Shown piece after piece: positions 53,287 through 63,136 of a stretch of DNA of 64,000 nt (position 1 is the first letter of the stretch; every line of letters begins with the position of its first letter). The notes under the pieces were generated by a model that had not been told where the DNA came from, ran no database searches, and worked only from the letters and a program-made list of their open reading frames with translations. The stretch covers positions 1,302,001 to 1,366,000 of the forward strand of contig OZ255837.1 in assembly GCA_965277745.1 (NCBI GenBank). Direction: 5' to 3'. Origin of the DNA: G965277745 sp965277745 (GTDB lineage: Bacteria; Pseudomonadota; Gammaproteobacteria; Cardiobacteriales; Cardiobacteriaceae). Position numbers and translations under genes: made by a program.

Positions 53287-55131
53287 TCAAGGAAGTTTGT
53301 TGAGATCGCGCACGGCGCCCTTGTCGGCGCTGCTTGCCAGCATGGCGTAGGCGCGCAGGGCGGTGGAAACCTTGCGTGGCCGGGGCTTTTCGGGTTGCCA
53401 GCCTTTGTTTTCCTGTTTTGCGCGGCGCGCGGTGAGAATCGTCGCGTCCACCTGAAGATGAATCCGGCGATTGGGAATGTCGATTTCGATTGGGTCACCG
53501 TTTTCCACCAGCGCGATCGTCCCCCCCGCCGCGGCTTCCGGGGAGACGTGGCCGATGGAAAGTCCCGAAGTACCGCCGGAGAAGCGACCGTCGGTAAGCA
53601 GGGCGCAGGACTTGCCGAGTCCCATGGCTTTCAGGTAGCTGGTCGGATAGAGCATTTCCTGCATACCGGGACCGCCTTTCGGCCCCTCGTAGCGGATGAT
53701 GACGATGTCACCTTCGCGTATTTTACCCGCGAGAATCGCGGAAACGGCGTTTTCCTGGGATTCGAAGACCACCGCTTTGCCGGAGAAAGTGAGAAGGGAG
53801 GTTTCGACGCCGGCGGTTTTCACCACGCAACCGTCCGCGGCGAGATTGCCATAAAGGACGGCAAGGCCGCCGTCCCTGGAATAGGCGTGGGCGAGGTCGC
53901 GGATACAGCCACCGGTGCGGTCGGCGTCGAGACTGGGGAATATTTTGTTCTGACTGAACGCCACCTGGGTCGGCACATTGCCCGGGGCGGCGCGATAAAA
54001 TTCGTGGGCTGCGGTGTTTGCGGGATCGGTGATGTCGTATCTTTGCAGCGCCTGCCCAAGGGTTTCGCTATGTACCGTCGGAAGATCGGCATCGATCAGG
54101 CCGGCGCGATCGAGTTCGGCGAGAATATTGATCACGCCGCCGGCACGATGGACGTCTTCCATATGGTACTTCGTGATGTTCGGCGCGACTTTGCATAGAC
54201 ACGGGACGCTTCGGCTCAAGCGGTCGATGTCGCGGAGAGAAAAATCCACTTCGGCTTCCTGGGCGAGGGCGAGCAGGTGCAAAATGGTGTTGGTCGAGCC
54301 GCCCATCGCGATATCAAGGGTCATCGCGTTGAGAAACGCCGCTTTGCTCGCGATCTCGCGCGGCAATACCGAGGCGTCGCCGTCGTTGTAGTAGTGCCTG
54401 GCGTTGGTGACGATGCGACGCGCGGCTGCGAGGAAAAGTTCGCGACGTTTCGCGTGGGTGGCAAGCAGGGAACCATTGCCCGGCAACGCCAGACCGAGCG
54501 CCTCGTTGAGGCAGTTCATCGAATTGGCGGTGAACATCCCGGAACAGGAGCCGCAGGTCGGGCAGGCGGAACGTTCGAATTCCGCGACCACCGCGTCATC
54601 GTTTTTCGGATTGGCGGCCTCTACCATCGCGTCGACGAGATCGAGATGGTGCGAGGAAAGCGCGCTTTTGCCCGATTCCATCGGGCCGCCGGAGACGAAC
54701 ACGGCGGGAATGTTCAAGCGCATGGCAGCAAGCAGCATGCCCGGCGTGATCTTGTCGCAGTTGGAGATGCAAATCATCGCGTCGGCGCAGTGCGCGTTGA
54801 CCATGTATTCGACCGAATCGGCAATCAATTCGCGGCTCGGCAGGGAATAGAGCATGCCGTCATGGCCCATCGCGATGCCGTCGTCGACGGCGATGGTGTT
54901 GAATTCTTTGGCGACGGCACCGGCGGCCTCGATTTCCCGCGCCACCATCTGTCCGAGATTTTGCAGATGAACGTGGCCGGGGACGAATTGGGTGAAACTG
55001 TTGACCACGGCGATGATCGGTTTGTCGAAATCGCCGTCTTTCATGCCGGTGGCGCGCCATAGGGCGCGGGCACCGGCCATGTTGCGGCCGGCGGTGGTGG
55101 TTCGGGAACGTAGGGGGATTTTTCGCTTCAT
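53287..55131 (-). CDS. ilvD: Dihydroxy-acid dehydratase
   Basis: Dehydrates 2,3-dihydroxy acids in the synthesis of isoleucine, valine and, via the valine branch, leucine and pantothenate. The 614-residue protein has the cluster-binding motifs CISNCDKITPGM and CPTCGSCSGMFTANSMNC and the C-terminal DGRFSGGTSGLSIGHVSPEA. The ATG at 55131 matches the family start MKRKIPLRSRT; there is no good ribosome binding site, and a TTG at 55182 is in frame. No other ilv gene is near. Confidence 0.95.
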   Translation of the reverse strand: MKRKIPLRSRTTTAGRNMAGARALWRATGMKDGDFDKPIIAVVNSFTQFVPGHVHLQNLGQMVAREIEAAGAVAKEFNTIAVDDGIAMGHDGMLYSLPSRELIADSVEYMVNAHCADAMICISNCDKITPGMLLAAMRLNIPAVFVSGGPMESGKSALSSHHLDLVDAMVEAANPKNDDAVVAEFERSACPTCGSCSGMFTANSMNCLNEALGLALPGNGSLLATHAKRRELFLAAARRIVTNARHYYNDGDASVLPREIASKAAFLNAMTLDIAMGGSTNTILHLLALAQEAEVDFSLRDIDRLSRSVPCLCKVAPNITKYHMEDVHRAGGVINILAELDRAGLIDADLPTVHSETLGQALQRYDITDPANTAAHEFYRAAPGNVPTQVAFSQNKIFPSLDADRTGGCIRDLAHAYSRDGGLAVLYGNLAADGCVVKTAGVETSLLTFSGKAVVFESQENAVSAILAGKIREGDIVIIRYEGPKGGPGMQEMLYPTSYLKAMGLGKSCALLTDGRFSGGTSGLSIGHVSPEAAAGGTIALVENGDPIEIDIPNRRIHLQVDATILTARRAKQENKGWQPEKPRPRKVSTALRAYAMLASSADKGAVRDLNKLP

Positions 55132-55227
55132 GAGGAGGTCTTTGGTTTTTTTATCGGATTGTCGCCGTACCGCGGCGCCCAAGCGGGGGAGAAAAAGTCG
55201 CCATGGCCGCTCTTGCCCTGTCTTGGG

Positions 55228-55848
55228 TCAGGGCGTTTTCTGCGCATTTTGCTCTCGCCAGTGGAGGCGGTCGTCGATGGCGAACAGGGTGACGATGCGC
55301 CGTACCCCGGAAACCCGCCGCGTCACATTGGCCACCGCCTGTGCTTCCCGCGAGGTCACGATACCCATCAGGAAGCCGACGCCGTGTTCGCTGACGACCT
55401 TGACGCGCGTCGGGTCGAAGCCCGCTATCTTGACGTCGAAAAGCACGGTTTTGAGTTTGGCCGCCAATTTGCTGTCATAGAGACGGTTCATGAAGCTGCT
55501 GCGTGGGCCGATCAGCAGATAGTTGGCGATATGGGTGATATTACCGCTTCCGTTATCGCTTACCAGGGCACCGATTTCCTGTTTGATCTGTTCGTTGACC
55601 GCTTCGCCGGTCAGCAGGGCCAATCCGTTGTAGACGTTCACGTTCACGTGGCTGTTCTCGGAAAGCCGCTTGTTGTTGGCGATTTTGCCCGCCAGGAAAA
55701 GGCCGAGTGTCTTGTCGTCGAGCACGGTGCCGGCGCTGCGCCGGTCATGAATCACGCTGGCTCCGGTGGCGGCGCCGCCCAAGACGAGAGGAACACAGCC
55801 TTGCAGGGTCCAGCAGAGGGAAATAGTCAGCAAAATAGTGTTTTTCAT
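55228..55848 (-). CDS. Dual-BON-domain outer membrane lipoprotein (DolP/YraP-like)
   Basis: The 206-residue lipoprotein (signal ending in LQGC) has two BON domains: residues about 55-115 (NVNVYNGLALLTGEAV) and 130-195 (VKVVSEHGVGFLMGIVTSRE, then VSGVRRIVTLF). DolP of E. coli supports outer-membrane integrity and BAM activity. Position behind an efflux pump operon is not the usual yraN-diaA-yraP context. The ATG at 55848 gives the signal peptide. Confidence 0.87.
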   Translation of the reverse strand: MKNTILLTISLCWTLQGCVPLVLGGAATGASVIHDRRSAGTVLDDKTLGLFLAGKIANNKRLSENSHVNVNVYNGLALLTGEAVNEQIKQEIGALVSDNGSGNITHIANYLLIGPRSSFMNRLYDSKLAAKLKTVLFDVKIAGFDPTRVKVVSEHGVGFLMGIVTSREAQAVANVTRRVSGVRRIVTLFAIDDRLHWREQNAQKTP

Positions 55849-55892
55849 GAGGCTCGAAAAATAAGTGGTTTCACAAGAATTATAACGTGTTT

Positions 55893-57323
55893 TCACGGTG
55901 GTGACAGGAGCCCACCGTTATCTTTGCCAGAGGGCGTTTTGCTGCTGCCGCCCAAGGCAAGGCAGAGCGCCACGCGGCGGATAAGGCGCTGGTGGCGGTT
56001 GTCGTTTAAGGCGCGTTCGACGTCACGACGTGCCTGTTGGGCGTCGAGGAGAGCTTGTAAAGCGTCTACGCCGGCCTGGTGGCGGATGTCGGTCAAGCGC
56101 TCTATTTCTCTTGCCTGTGCGAGCTTGCGCTCCAAAATGGCGGCATTGTCTTCACTGGCTTTCAGGGCAAGCAGCGCGTTTTCCACATCGGCGAAGGCGC
56201 GATAAAGCGTCTGTCGGAATCGGGCGAGATTGGCCTGATATTTTATTTGAGCGGATTTCAAGGTCAGCGAATGTTTATGGTAGTCTAAAAACGGCAAGTT
56301 GATCGCCGCCGCGAGCTCGCCGACCGGATTGCGTAGGAGGCGAAGCAGGCGGTCGCTTCTGCTGCCAAAATCGGCGGTGAGGCTGAACTTCGGGTAGAAA
56401 TCGAGGGTACTGACTTGAATGTCGCCGAGATCGACCTGTAGGCGGTATTGCGCGGCACGCAGGTCGGGGCGCCGCTGCAAAATGGCCGCCGGAATGCCGG
56501 CGTTGATTTTCGTCAGTGTCAACGTCTTCAATGTCTGAGCGGAAAAGGAAAACGGCTGTGGCGGTCTGCCGAGGAGAATGGACAGTCGATTTTGTGCTTG
56601 TTTGTGTTCGCTTTGCAAAGTGTTGCGCGTCTGTTCCAGGGTGGCGAGTGCTTTTTCGCTGGTGACGAGGCTTAGATACGATGCCTCGCCGGCTCCATAT
56701 TTGCTGCGCACCATGTCGATTGTCCGCTGCTGGTAATGGCGGTGTTTTTCGTTGAGCGCGAGTTTTTCTCCGATATGGAGGATGTCGAAATAAGCATTGG
56801 CCACCGCCGCGGTCAGGGTAAGTCGCGTCGCGAGAAGATCTTCCGCGCTGGCGTTCGCTTTCCAGACGGCGATTTGGTCGCTCGCGGCGAGCTTGCGCCA
56901 AAGATCCAATTGGTAGCTCGCGGAAATACCGAGAGAATAGCTCACGCGCACATTATGGCGGCTGAAATCGTGATTGCGGGTGACCCCGGTCGTGCCGGAA
57001 AAGCTTGGCTTGCGGTCAAGTTTTTCCGTATCGAGAGTGAGCATCGCTTTGCGCCATTCATAACCGGCGGAGGCGAGATCCTGATTGTGCGCAAGTGCCT
57101 GATCGACGAGGGTGTTCAGTTCGGCGCTGTGAAAGCTTCGCCACCAGTCTTGTTGCTTTTGTGTGGCCTCGTTGCTCAAGGCGAACATCCAGGCCTTGGG
57201 AATCGTCGTGCTTTTCCTGATTTCGCCAAGGCTGTTGCCGACCGGTTGTGTCGCGCAACCGCCGAAAAAAGTGGCGAATAGAAAAATCAAGCGGCGGAGA
57301 TAGGTACGCGTAGAAAGTTTCAT
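55893..57323 (-). CDS. Outer membrane efflux lipoprotein (TolC/OprM family)
   Basis: A 476-residue outer-membrane factor with lipobox FGGC and the two repeated efflux-domain halves with long coiled coils (QALAHNQDLASAGYEWRKAM; EHRHYQQRTI-like; NLARFRQTLYRAFADVENAL; RDVERALNDNRHQRL). It forms the channel for the MacAB pump encoded just upstream, 10 bases away. I chose the ATG at 57323 (MKLSTRTYLRR), which begins a good signal peptide; the longer frame overlaps macB. Confidence 0.9.
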   Translation of the reverse strand: MKLSTRTYLRRLIFLFATFFGGCATQPVGNSLGEIRKSTTIPKAWMFALSNEATQKQQDWWRSFHSAELNTLVDQALAHNQDLASAGYEWRKAMLTLDTEKLDRKPSFSGTTGVTRNHDFSRHNVRVSYSLGISASYQLDLWRKLAASDQIAVWKANASAEDLLATRLTLTAAVANAYFDILHIGEKLALNEKHRHYQQRTIDMVRSKYGAGEASYLSLVTSEKALATLEQTRNTLQSEHKQAQNRLSILLGRPPQPFSFSAQTLKTLTLTKINAGIPAAILQRRPDLRAAQYRLQVDLGDIQVSTLDFYPKFSLTADFGSRSDRLLRLLRNPVGELAAAINLPFLDYHKHSLTLKSAQIKYQANLARFRQTLYRAFADVENALLALKASEDNAAILERKLAQAREIERLTDIRHQAGVDALQALLDAQQARRDVERALNDNRHQRLIRRVALCLALGGSSKTPSGKDNGGLLSPP

Positions 57324-57333
57324 GATCGTGGCT

Positions 57334-59271
57334 TCATTCATTGGCCAGCGCCTGCACCGGATCGAACCTCGCCGCATTGCGCGCCGGCAGATAGCCGAAG
57401 ACAATACCGACACCGGTCGCGCAGACAAAGGCAAGAATGATCGAAGTTACGGAATAGATCATCGTGAAGCGGCTTCCCGAGAGTGTTGCCAGATAGCCAA
57501 GCGCGTAGGCGAGTGCGATGCCGAGGACGCCGCCAATCAGGCACATGAAAACCGCCTCGAGAAGAAACTGGCGCATGATGTCGCTTTGTCGCGCGCCGAC
57601 GGCCATGCGAATACCGATTTCCTGGGTACGTTCGGTAACCGAAACGAGCATGACGTTCATGACACCGATGCCGCCGACGATCAGGGCGATGACGGCGATC
57701 GCCGCGATCAGCAAAGACAGGGTTCGCGAGCTCTCGGTGATGGTTGCGCGGATCGCGTCGTTGTTTATCACGGTAAAATCCCGGGCGCCATGGCGGCGGG
57801 CGAGGATCCGCGTGACGGCGTCTTCGGCGGTAGCGCTGTCCACGCTGTCGGCGATACGCAGGATGATAACGGAGAGATAATCCTTGCCGATCAAGCGACT
57901 CATGAGGGCGGTATAGGGAATCCAAAGGTTGACGCGGTTGTCATCGTAAAAACGCGCTTGCTTTTCGGTTTCGACCACGCCAATGACGGTAACGGGAATG
58001 TTTCCGAGGAGAAACACTTCTCCTAGCGGACTTTCTCCGCCGAAGAGGCGTTTGGCGCTTTTCCGGTCGAGATAGACGAAAGCGCTGTGTTGGTCGAGGT
58101 CGGTGGCGCTCAGATTGCGACCCTCGACGATCGGGATGTTCTTTACTCGGAAATACTGCGCACCGATGCCGGTGACTTTCGCGCTCAGCGTCCGATTGCC
58201 GATTCTCATCTTGATATTTCCACTTATTTCCGGGGTGGCGGAATCGATGAACGGTTGTTCGGCGAGAATCTTCCCATCTTCGGCGGTTAGGGTATCGGTG
58301 AAGCGAAGGTCGCTCGCGGTTCCCGCAAACACCCGGAGAGTGTTCGAGCCGAGGCTACTGATTTGCGCTAGCACTTTTTTCTGTGCCCCCTGTCCAAGGG
58401 CGACCATGCTGACCACCGAGGCGATGCCGATGATGATGCCGAGCATGGTGAGAAAGGCGCGTAGCTTGTGTCCGAGCATTGCGCGCATCGCCATCTGCAA
58501 AAGGCAGGTAACGCTTGTGCCGGTAAATCTCTCGGTGTTACCCGGTTTATCGGTCATGGGTGTTTGCGTAAGAGGCGGCTTGTCCCTGTTATCGGCGATA
58601 ATTCTGCCGTCTTTCAGTTCGATGACACGATCGGCCGCGGCGGCGACCTGCGGATCGTGGGTGACAAGGATTATGGTATGGCCCGCCGTGTTCAGTTCGC
58701 GCAAAATCGTCATCACTTCTTTACCGGAGGCGCTGTCCAGAGCGCCGGTCGGTTCGTCGGCGAAAATGATTCGTCCGCCGTTCATCAGGGCACGTGCGAT
58801 CGACACACGTTGCTGCTGTCCACCGGAAAGTTGATTCGGTTTATAGGTGATGCGTTCGCCGAGACTGAGGCGGGTCAACAGAAAGTCGGCGCGTTCGAGG
58901 CGTTCTTTTGCCGGTATGCCGGCATAGACGGCCGGTACACAGACGTTTTCCCGCGCGTTCAGATCGCCAATTAAGTGATAGCGCTGGAAGATGAAGCCGA
59001 TGTATTCACGGCGCAGGCGGGCGCGTTCCTTGCGACCGAGGCGAGCGGTATTTTTGCCGTCAATCCAGTAATTGCCGTCGGAAGGACGGTCGAGGCAGCC
59101 GAGAATGTTCATCAGTGTCGATTTTCCGGAGCCTGATTGACCGATGATGGCGATCATTTCCCCAGCGTGGATATCGATATCCACGCCGTGTAGAATAGTG
59201 ACCGCGTCGTCGCCGGCGGGAAAGCTTTTCACCAGGGCGCGGACTTTGAGTAGTGCTTCCCGCGTCATCAC
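57334..59271 (-). CDS. macB: MacB-type ABC exporter (ATPase-permease)
   Basis: A 645-residue protein: N-terminal ABC ATPase with GQSGSGKST, LSGGQQQR and FADEPTGALDS, then a membrane helix near residue 270, a large periplasmic domain, and three C-terminal helices with the FtsX-like ending. MacB exports macrolides, enterotoxins or lipopeptides in a tripartite pump. It overlaps macA by four bases and is followed by the outer-membrane channel gene, so all three pump parts are in one operon. Confidence 0.95.
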   Translation of the reverse strand: MMTREALLKVRALVKSFPAGDDAVTILHGVDIDIHAGEMIAIIGQSGSGKSTLMNILGCLDRPSDGNYWIDGKNTARLGRKERARLRREYIGFIFQRYHLIGDLNARENVCVPAVYAGIPAKERLERADFLLTRLSLGERITYKPNQLSGGQQQRVSIARALMNGGRIIFADEPTGALDSASGKEVMTILRELNTAGHTIILVTHDPQVAAAADRVIELKDGRIIADNRDKPPLTQTPMTDKPGNTERFTGTSVTCLLQMAMRAMLGHKLRAFLTMLGIIIGIASVVSMVALGQGAQKKVLAQISSLGSNTLRVFAGTASDLRFTDTLTAEDGKILAEQPFIDSATPEISGNIKMRIGNRTLSAKVTGIGAQYFRVKNIPIVEGRNLSATDLDQHSAFVYLDRKSAKRLFGGESPLGEVFLLGNIPVTVIGVVETEKQARFYDDNRVNLWIPYTALMSRLIGKDYLSVIILRIADSVDSATAEDAVTRILARRHGARDFTVINNDAIRATITESSRTLSLLIAAIAVIALIVGGIGVMNVMLVSVTERTQEIGIRMAVGARQSDIMRQFLLEAVFMCLIGGVLGIALAYALGYLATLSGSRFTMIYSVTSIILAFVCATGVGIVFGYLPARNAARFDPVQALANE

Positions 59272-60443
59272 GAAGACCCTACCGAATCAGATGGGTGATC
59301 CGTGTCGGTTTCGCTGATGATCACTTTCTCTCCCAACGTCAGACCGTTCTTGATTTCTGCGTTGATGCCGTTTTCCAGTCCGACCTTGACTTTCCTTGAT
59401 CGCACCCTTCCGTTCTCGTCGTGTACTCGCACGATCGTGTCGCCGTCTTCGCCTTCGCCGAGCGCGGTTATCGGCACAAGCAGCGCATCTTTTGCCTCGT
59501 TGACCACGATGCTCGCGATCGCTGTCATGCCGTAGCGCAAAGTGGCGTCGGGATTGTTCACCTCGATTTTGCCGTAGTAGTAAATCGGATCGTTCTCGGC
59601 GAGTATCTCGTTATCGGAAATTTCCTTCGGGGCGGGATCGATGCTTTTCAGGGTGCCGTGATAGCGGTCGCTGTTCTTGCCCAGCAGGGTGAACGTCACC
59701 GCCATGCCGGGGTGCACTTGGGTAACATCCGCCTCGGCGATTTCCGCTTTTAGAATCATCATCTCCGTTTGGGCGATTTCCACCAAAGTGGGCACATTTT
59801 GCGCGGCGTTGACCGTCTGTCCTTGTTCCACGGCAACGGAGATCACCGTTCCGGAAAGAGGCGCGGTAACTTTCGTATGGCTTAAATCGACATCGCTGTC
59901 CTTGATCGTCAATTCGCTTTGGGCGATGTTCGCCTGCGCTTCCTCGATCGCGTTTCGTGCCCTGTTAAGCGCCGCCAGCGCCTCTTCCATATCCTTGCGC
60001 GAACCGGCGCCTTTTCGATACAGCGTGCGTGCGCGGGTATAGGCTTTCTGGCATTTGATCTCTTCGGCGTGGGCGGTCTTAAGCTTTGCCTGATAAATAC
60101 TGCGGTCGAGGACGGCTTTTTTTCTGGTGTTCTCTTTGGTACGCGCCTCGATTTCGGCGATCGGATCGCCTTTTTTCACTTTGTCACCAACTGCGACCAG
60201 TAAGCGAGAAACTTCCCCGGAAACCTGGGCACCGACTTTGACTGTCTTGAACGGACGCATTGAGCCGCTGGCTTTGATTGTGTAGTGAATGTCGCCGCGT
60301 TTGACGGTGGCGGTGAGATATTGGCGGTTTGCCGCGTTCGCCGATTGTTGTCCATGCCGGTAAATCCACGTGCCGGCGCCTATAACAATGATGAGCAGGA
60401 AGATGGTGAAAAAGGCGTGTCGTCGCCGCGAAGCGAATAGCAT
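59268..60443 (-). CDS. macA: MacA-type periplasmic adaptor
   Basis: A 391-residue membrane-fusion protein with an N-terminal helix, the lipoyl halves (GAQVSGEVSRLLVAVGDKVK and later LSGTVISVAVEQGQTV), a long coiled coil between them (residues about 105-185) and a beta-barrel. It links MacB to the outer-membrane channel. It is the first gene of the macAB operon. Confidence 0.93.
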   Translation of the reverse strand: MLFASRRRHAFFTIFLLIIVIGAGTWIYRHGQQSANAANRQYLTATVKRGDIHYTIKASGSMRPFKTVKVGAQVSGEVSRLLVAVGDKVKKGDPIAEIEARTKENTRKKAVLDRSIYQAKLKTAHAEEIKCQKAYTRARTLYRKGAGSRKDMEEALAALNRARNAIEEAQANIAQSELTIKDSDVDLSHTKVTAPLSGTVISVAVEQGQTVNAAQNVPTLVEIAQTEMMILKAEIAEADVTQVHPGMAVTFTLLGKNSDRYHGTLKSIDPAPKEISDNEILAENDPIYYYGKIEVNNPDATLRYGMTAIASIVVNEAKDALLVPITALGEGEDGDTIVRVHDENGRVRSRKVKVGLENGINAEIKNGLTLGEKVIISETDTDHPSDSVGSS

Positions 60444-60737
60444 TCGAGCCGTTCCTTGCGTGCTTAAAGGAAATAAAAGTATAATCGCTGATATTTTCTT
60501 TACTATGTTCCTTTGGTAATAATTTGTTCTTCGGCCTTACTGTCGAATCCGTGATCGTTCGCTGCGTGTTTTTCGTCTGTACTTCGCCTCGTCAACACAA
60601 GGCTTCGATGTGATCGTTGGTTCTTGAGAAGTTTCGGATCAAGAGGGATTCTTTCCGAAAATGGCGCAGTGGCGAAAAAATTACCCTGACAATTGTCCCC
60701 TCGCATTGTCGGCGCCTCTCGAAGAAAGCAATGCGCA

Positions 60738-61580
60738 TTATCCCCCGTAGCGCAGGAGAATACGTCGGCAACCGTCGAGATAGGCGCTGCCGAACAGCTG
60801 CAGATGAGTGAGCAAGGGTACCAGAGAGTAAAGATCAAGGCGCATATCGAATGCCGCCTCGGCAGGATTGTTTTCCTGATAGGCACGATAAAAGTTCGCA
60901 GAGAATCCGCCGAAAAGGCGGGTCATCGCAAGATCGACTTCACCGTGTCCGTAATAGGACTGGGGATCGATCAGGACGGCTTTTCCCCGGCTGCCGACGA
61001 GGAAATTGCCGTGCCACAGATCGCCGTGGACAAGTTGCGGCCGTGGTGGTGCGCACAGGTAGTCTTCCAGCCGGGCGAGAAGGCGATCGGCAGCGTGGTG
61101 GCCGGCGTCGTCGAAAGCGTGCCAGTTGGCTTCGAGTTTCGGCAGCAAACGACACTCGCGGAAATAGGAGATCCAGTCGTCACCACGCGCTCCCCCCCAG
61201 CCGTATCTTGGCGCGCTCAGACCAAGATGGAGCGCGGCGAGTTTTGCCCCGAAATGCGCCCAGAAATCCTTCTCGGCAGGGGCGCGATCAAGCCATTCCA
61301 GGATCAAATAGGCGTGTGACTCGTCGCAGGCGAGCGCCAGAACATGGGCGGTTTCCAGTTCACCCTTCGAAAGTGCAGCGAGACTTTCGGCTTCGTAGCG
61401 GAAATTGTCCAGGCGCGCCGCGCGATTGCGTTTGACGAACAGACGTGTTGCGCCGATGTCCACGGCAAACGCTTCGTTGATATCGCCACCGCTGACCGGG
61501 ATAAGGGTATAGTCGTTCCCTGCGCTGCCGACAATCGCCACAAGTGCCGCCGCAAGTGAGGGATGGACAGTTTTCTCCAT
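60738..61580 (-). CDS. Fructosamine kinase family protein
   Basis: A 280-residue APH-fold kinase with the catalytic HGDLWHGNFLVG and the following DPQSYYGHGEVDLAMTRLFG, typical of fructosamine/ketosamine-3-kinases (YniA-like). These repair glycated proteins or phosphorylate ribulosamines; the substrate is not certain. The ATG at 61580 overlaps the DUF1737 stop, so the two are coupled. Confidence 0.9.
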   Translation of the reverse strand: MEKTVHPSLAAALVAIVGSAGNDYTLIPVSGGDINEAFAVDIGATRLFVKRNRAARLDNFRYEAESLAALSKGELETAHVLALACDESHAYLILEWLDRAPAEKDFWAHFGAKLAALHLGLSAPRYGWGGARGDDWISYFRECRLLPKLEANWHAFDDAGHHAADRLLARLEDYLCAPPRPQLVHGDLWHGNFLVGSRGKAVLIDPQSYYGHGEVDLAMTRLFGGFSANFYRAYQENNPAEAAFDMRLDLYSLVPLLTHLQLFGSAYLDGCRRILLRYGG

Positions 61581-61777
61581 CAGTAGTGGCTGAGCGGTTT
61601 TTTCGGGTCGTATGTGGGGACATCCTTGATCACGGCCTGCCCACAGAAAGTGCCGTATGGGCCGTTGCTGACGCTCGGGGTGCCGTCGTGCAAGTGCCAA
61701 CCTTTCTGCAGCGCCTCAATCACTTTGTGGCAAAAATTCGAATCGTCAGGGCCGGTCAGAAGACGATAGATTTTCAT
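61580..61777 (-). CDS. DUF1737 family small protein
   Basis: A 65-residue protein, MKIYRLLTGPDDSNFCHKVI and then LQKGWHLHDGTPSVS, matching DUF1737 domains that often occur with fructosamine kinase or ribosome-associated genes. The function is unknown. Its stop shares bases with the kinase start. Confidence 0.8.
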   Translation of the reverse strand: MKIYRLLTGPDDSNFCHKVIEALQKGWHLHDGTPSVSNGPYGTFCGQAVIKDVPTYDPKKPLSHY

Positions 61778-61936
61778 TTATTATTCCTCATCGCAGATGG
61801 TCATTGGAGATTGAGATGTAATAGGATTGACAATATATCATCCTTGACGAGATCGATAAATAAAAATTAACGGGAAAGACACGAATTGGGCCGCATCACC
61901 TGTGATTTTTTATAAAAGCCGCGAAGCGGAAAGGAT

Positions 61937-62647
61937 TTACAGAGAAACGGCGGCTTCCAGAGCGATCGTCATCATCGCGTTGAAGGTGCTGCGGCGTTCC
62001 TCGGCGCTTGTTTGTTCCGCGCGCAGGATGTGATCGGAGACGGTGCAGATCGCGCCGGTTTTGGCGCCAAATTCCGCTGCGACGCCGAACAGGCCGGCTG
62101 CTTCCATCTCGACACCGAGAATGCCGTATTTTTTCATCTTCTCGAAGCGTTGTTGTGTATCGGCACAATAAAACAGGTCTGTGGAAAAGAGGTTACCTAT
62201 CTTGACGGGAATTTTCTCTTTCGCGGCGGCCTCGATCAATGCGGCCATGATCGAGAAATCTGCGGTGGCAGCGAAATCATAGCCCATAAAGCGCATCCGG
62301 TTGACATTTGAATCGGTGGATGCGCCGAGGCAGATGATCACGTCGCGCAAATGGATATCGTCCCGTAGCGCGCCGCAGCTGCCGACGCGAATCAGATTCT
62401 CCACCGCGTAGTCGGTGATCAGTTCTTTACTGTAAATCGAACACGACGGGATGCCCATGCCATGCCCCATCACGGAAACCGGTTTGCCGCGGTAAGTGCC
62501 GGTGAAACCGAGCATGTTACGTACGTTCGTCACTTCCCGCGCATCTTCGAGATACGTTTCGGCAATGTATTTGGCGCGCAGCGGATCGCCGGGCATGAGA
62601 ACGGTTTTGGCGAAAGCGCCGTCTTCGGCGTTGATATGTGGGGTCAT
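61937..62647 (-). CDS. deoD: Purine nucleoside phosphorylase DeoD-type
   Basis: A 236-residue hexameric-type phosphorylase that splits purine (deoxy)nucleosides to base and (deoxy)ribose-1-phosphate. Motifs: MPGDPLRAKYIAETYLE at the phosphate site, GHGMGIPSCSIYSKEL, RVGSCGAL, EMEAAGLFGVAAEFGA and TVSDHILR. With apt at 7 kb it supports adenine salvage. It stands alone. Confidence 0.95.
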   Translation of the reverse strand: MTPHINAEDGAFAKTVLMPGDPLRAKYIAETYLEDAREVTNVRNMLGFTGTYRGKPVSVMGHGMGIPSCSIYSKELITDYAVENLIRVGSCGALRDDIHLRDVIICLGASTDSNVNRMRFMGYDFAATADFSIMAALIEAAAKEKIPVKIGNLFSTDLFYCADTQQRFEKMKKYGILGVEMEAAGLFGVAAEFGAKTGAICTVSDHILRAEQTSAEERRSTFNAMMTIALEAAVSL

Positions 62648-63136
62648 GCGTTTCTCCGGCGGTTTTTCGAAAATCCTTTGGAAGCGATATCGTAACGCGC
62701 CAAGTAAGGAAATGACATGGCGATTTTGTCAAGATTACCGCTGTGAGAAAACCTCTGCACGATGACGGTGCCGCTGTGTCATCGCAAGACGCTCTCGCCC
62801 ATAGCGATTGTCACCGTGGTGGGACGGGAACGCGAACCGTGACGGCAACGCCATCCGTGGCGGACAATGGGAACAAAGTCTTGCCTGAGACGGTCGTTAC
62901 CCGAGAAAATCATCCCGCGCGATCGGACCCCGCAACGGGAGGCGAGAAGGCGCAATCCCCCTGTTTCGCTTGCGTATCATGATCATTGGCGGGAGAATAG
63001 CGACAAGCAAGGGGACTGTCGGCGCCTGTTTCCACTCTGTGGCGGACACCGTTTCCCGTTCTTGCCGAATGGACGCTTTCCCCCGCCCGGTGTGAGATCG
63101 ATCGCCGGAATCACGCGTTTTTCTGGATTGAATCGG
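62648..63136. other. Noncoding spacer between deoD and alaA
   Basis: About 490 bases, divergent, with no recognised gene. Open frames on both strands lack family features. The aminotransferase promoter probably lies here but I see no clear hexamers. Confidence 0.35.

Noticed and set aside
54277..55062. 261-codon + strand frame
   Set aside because: Antisense shadow of ilvD, composition His/Arg/Gly-rich, no motifs.
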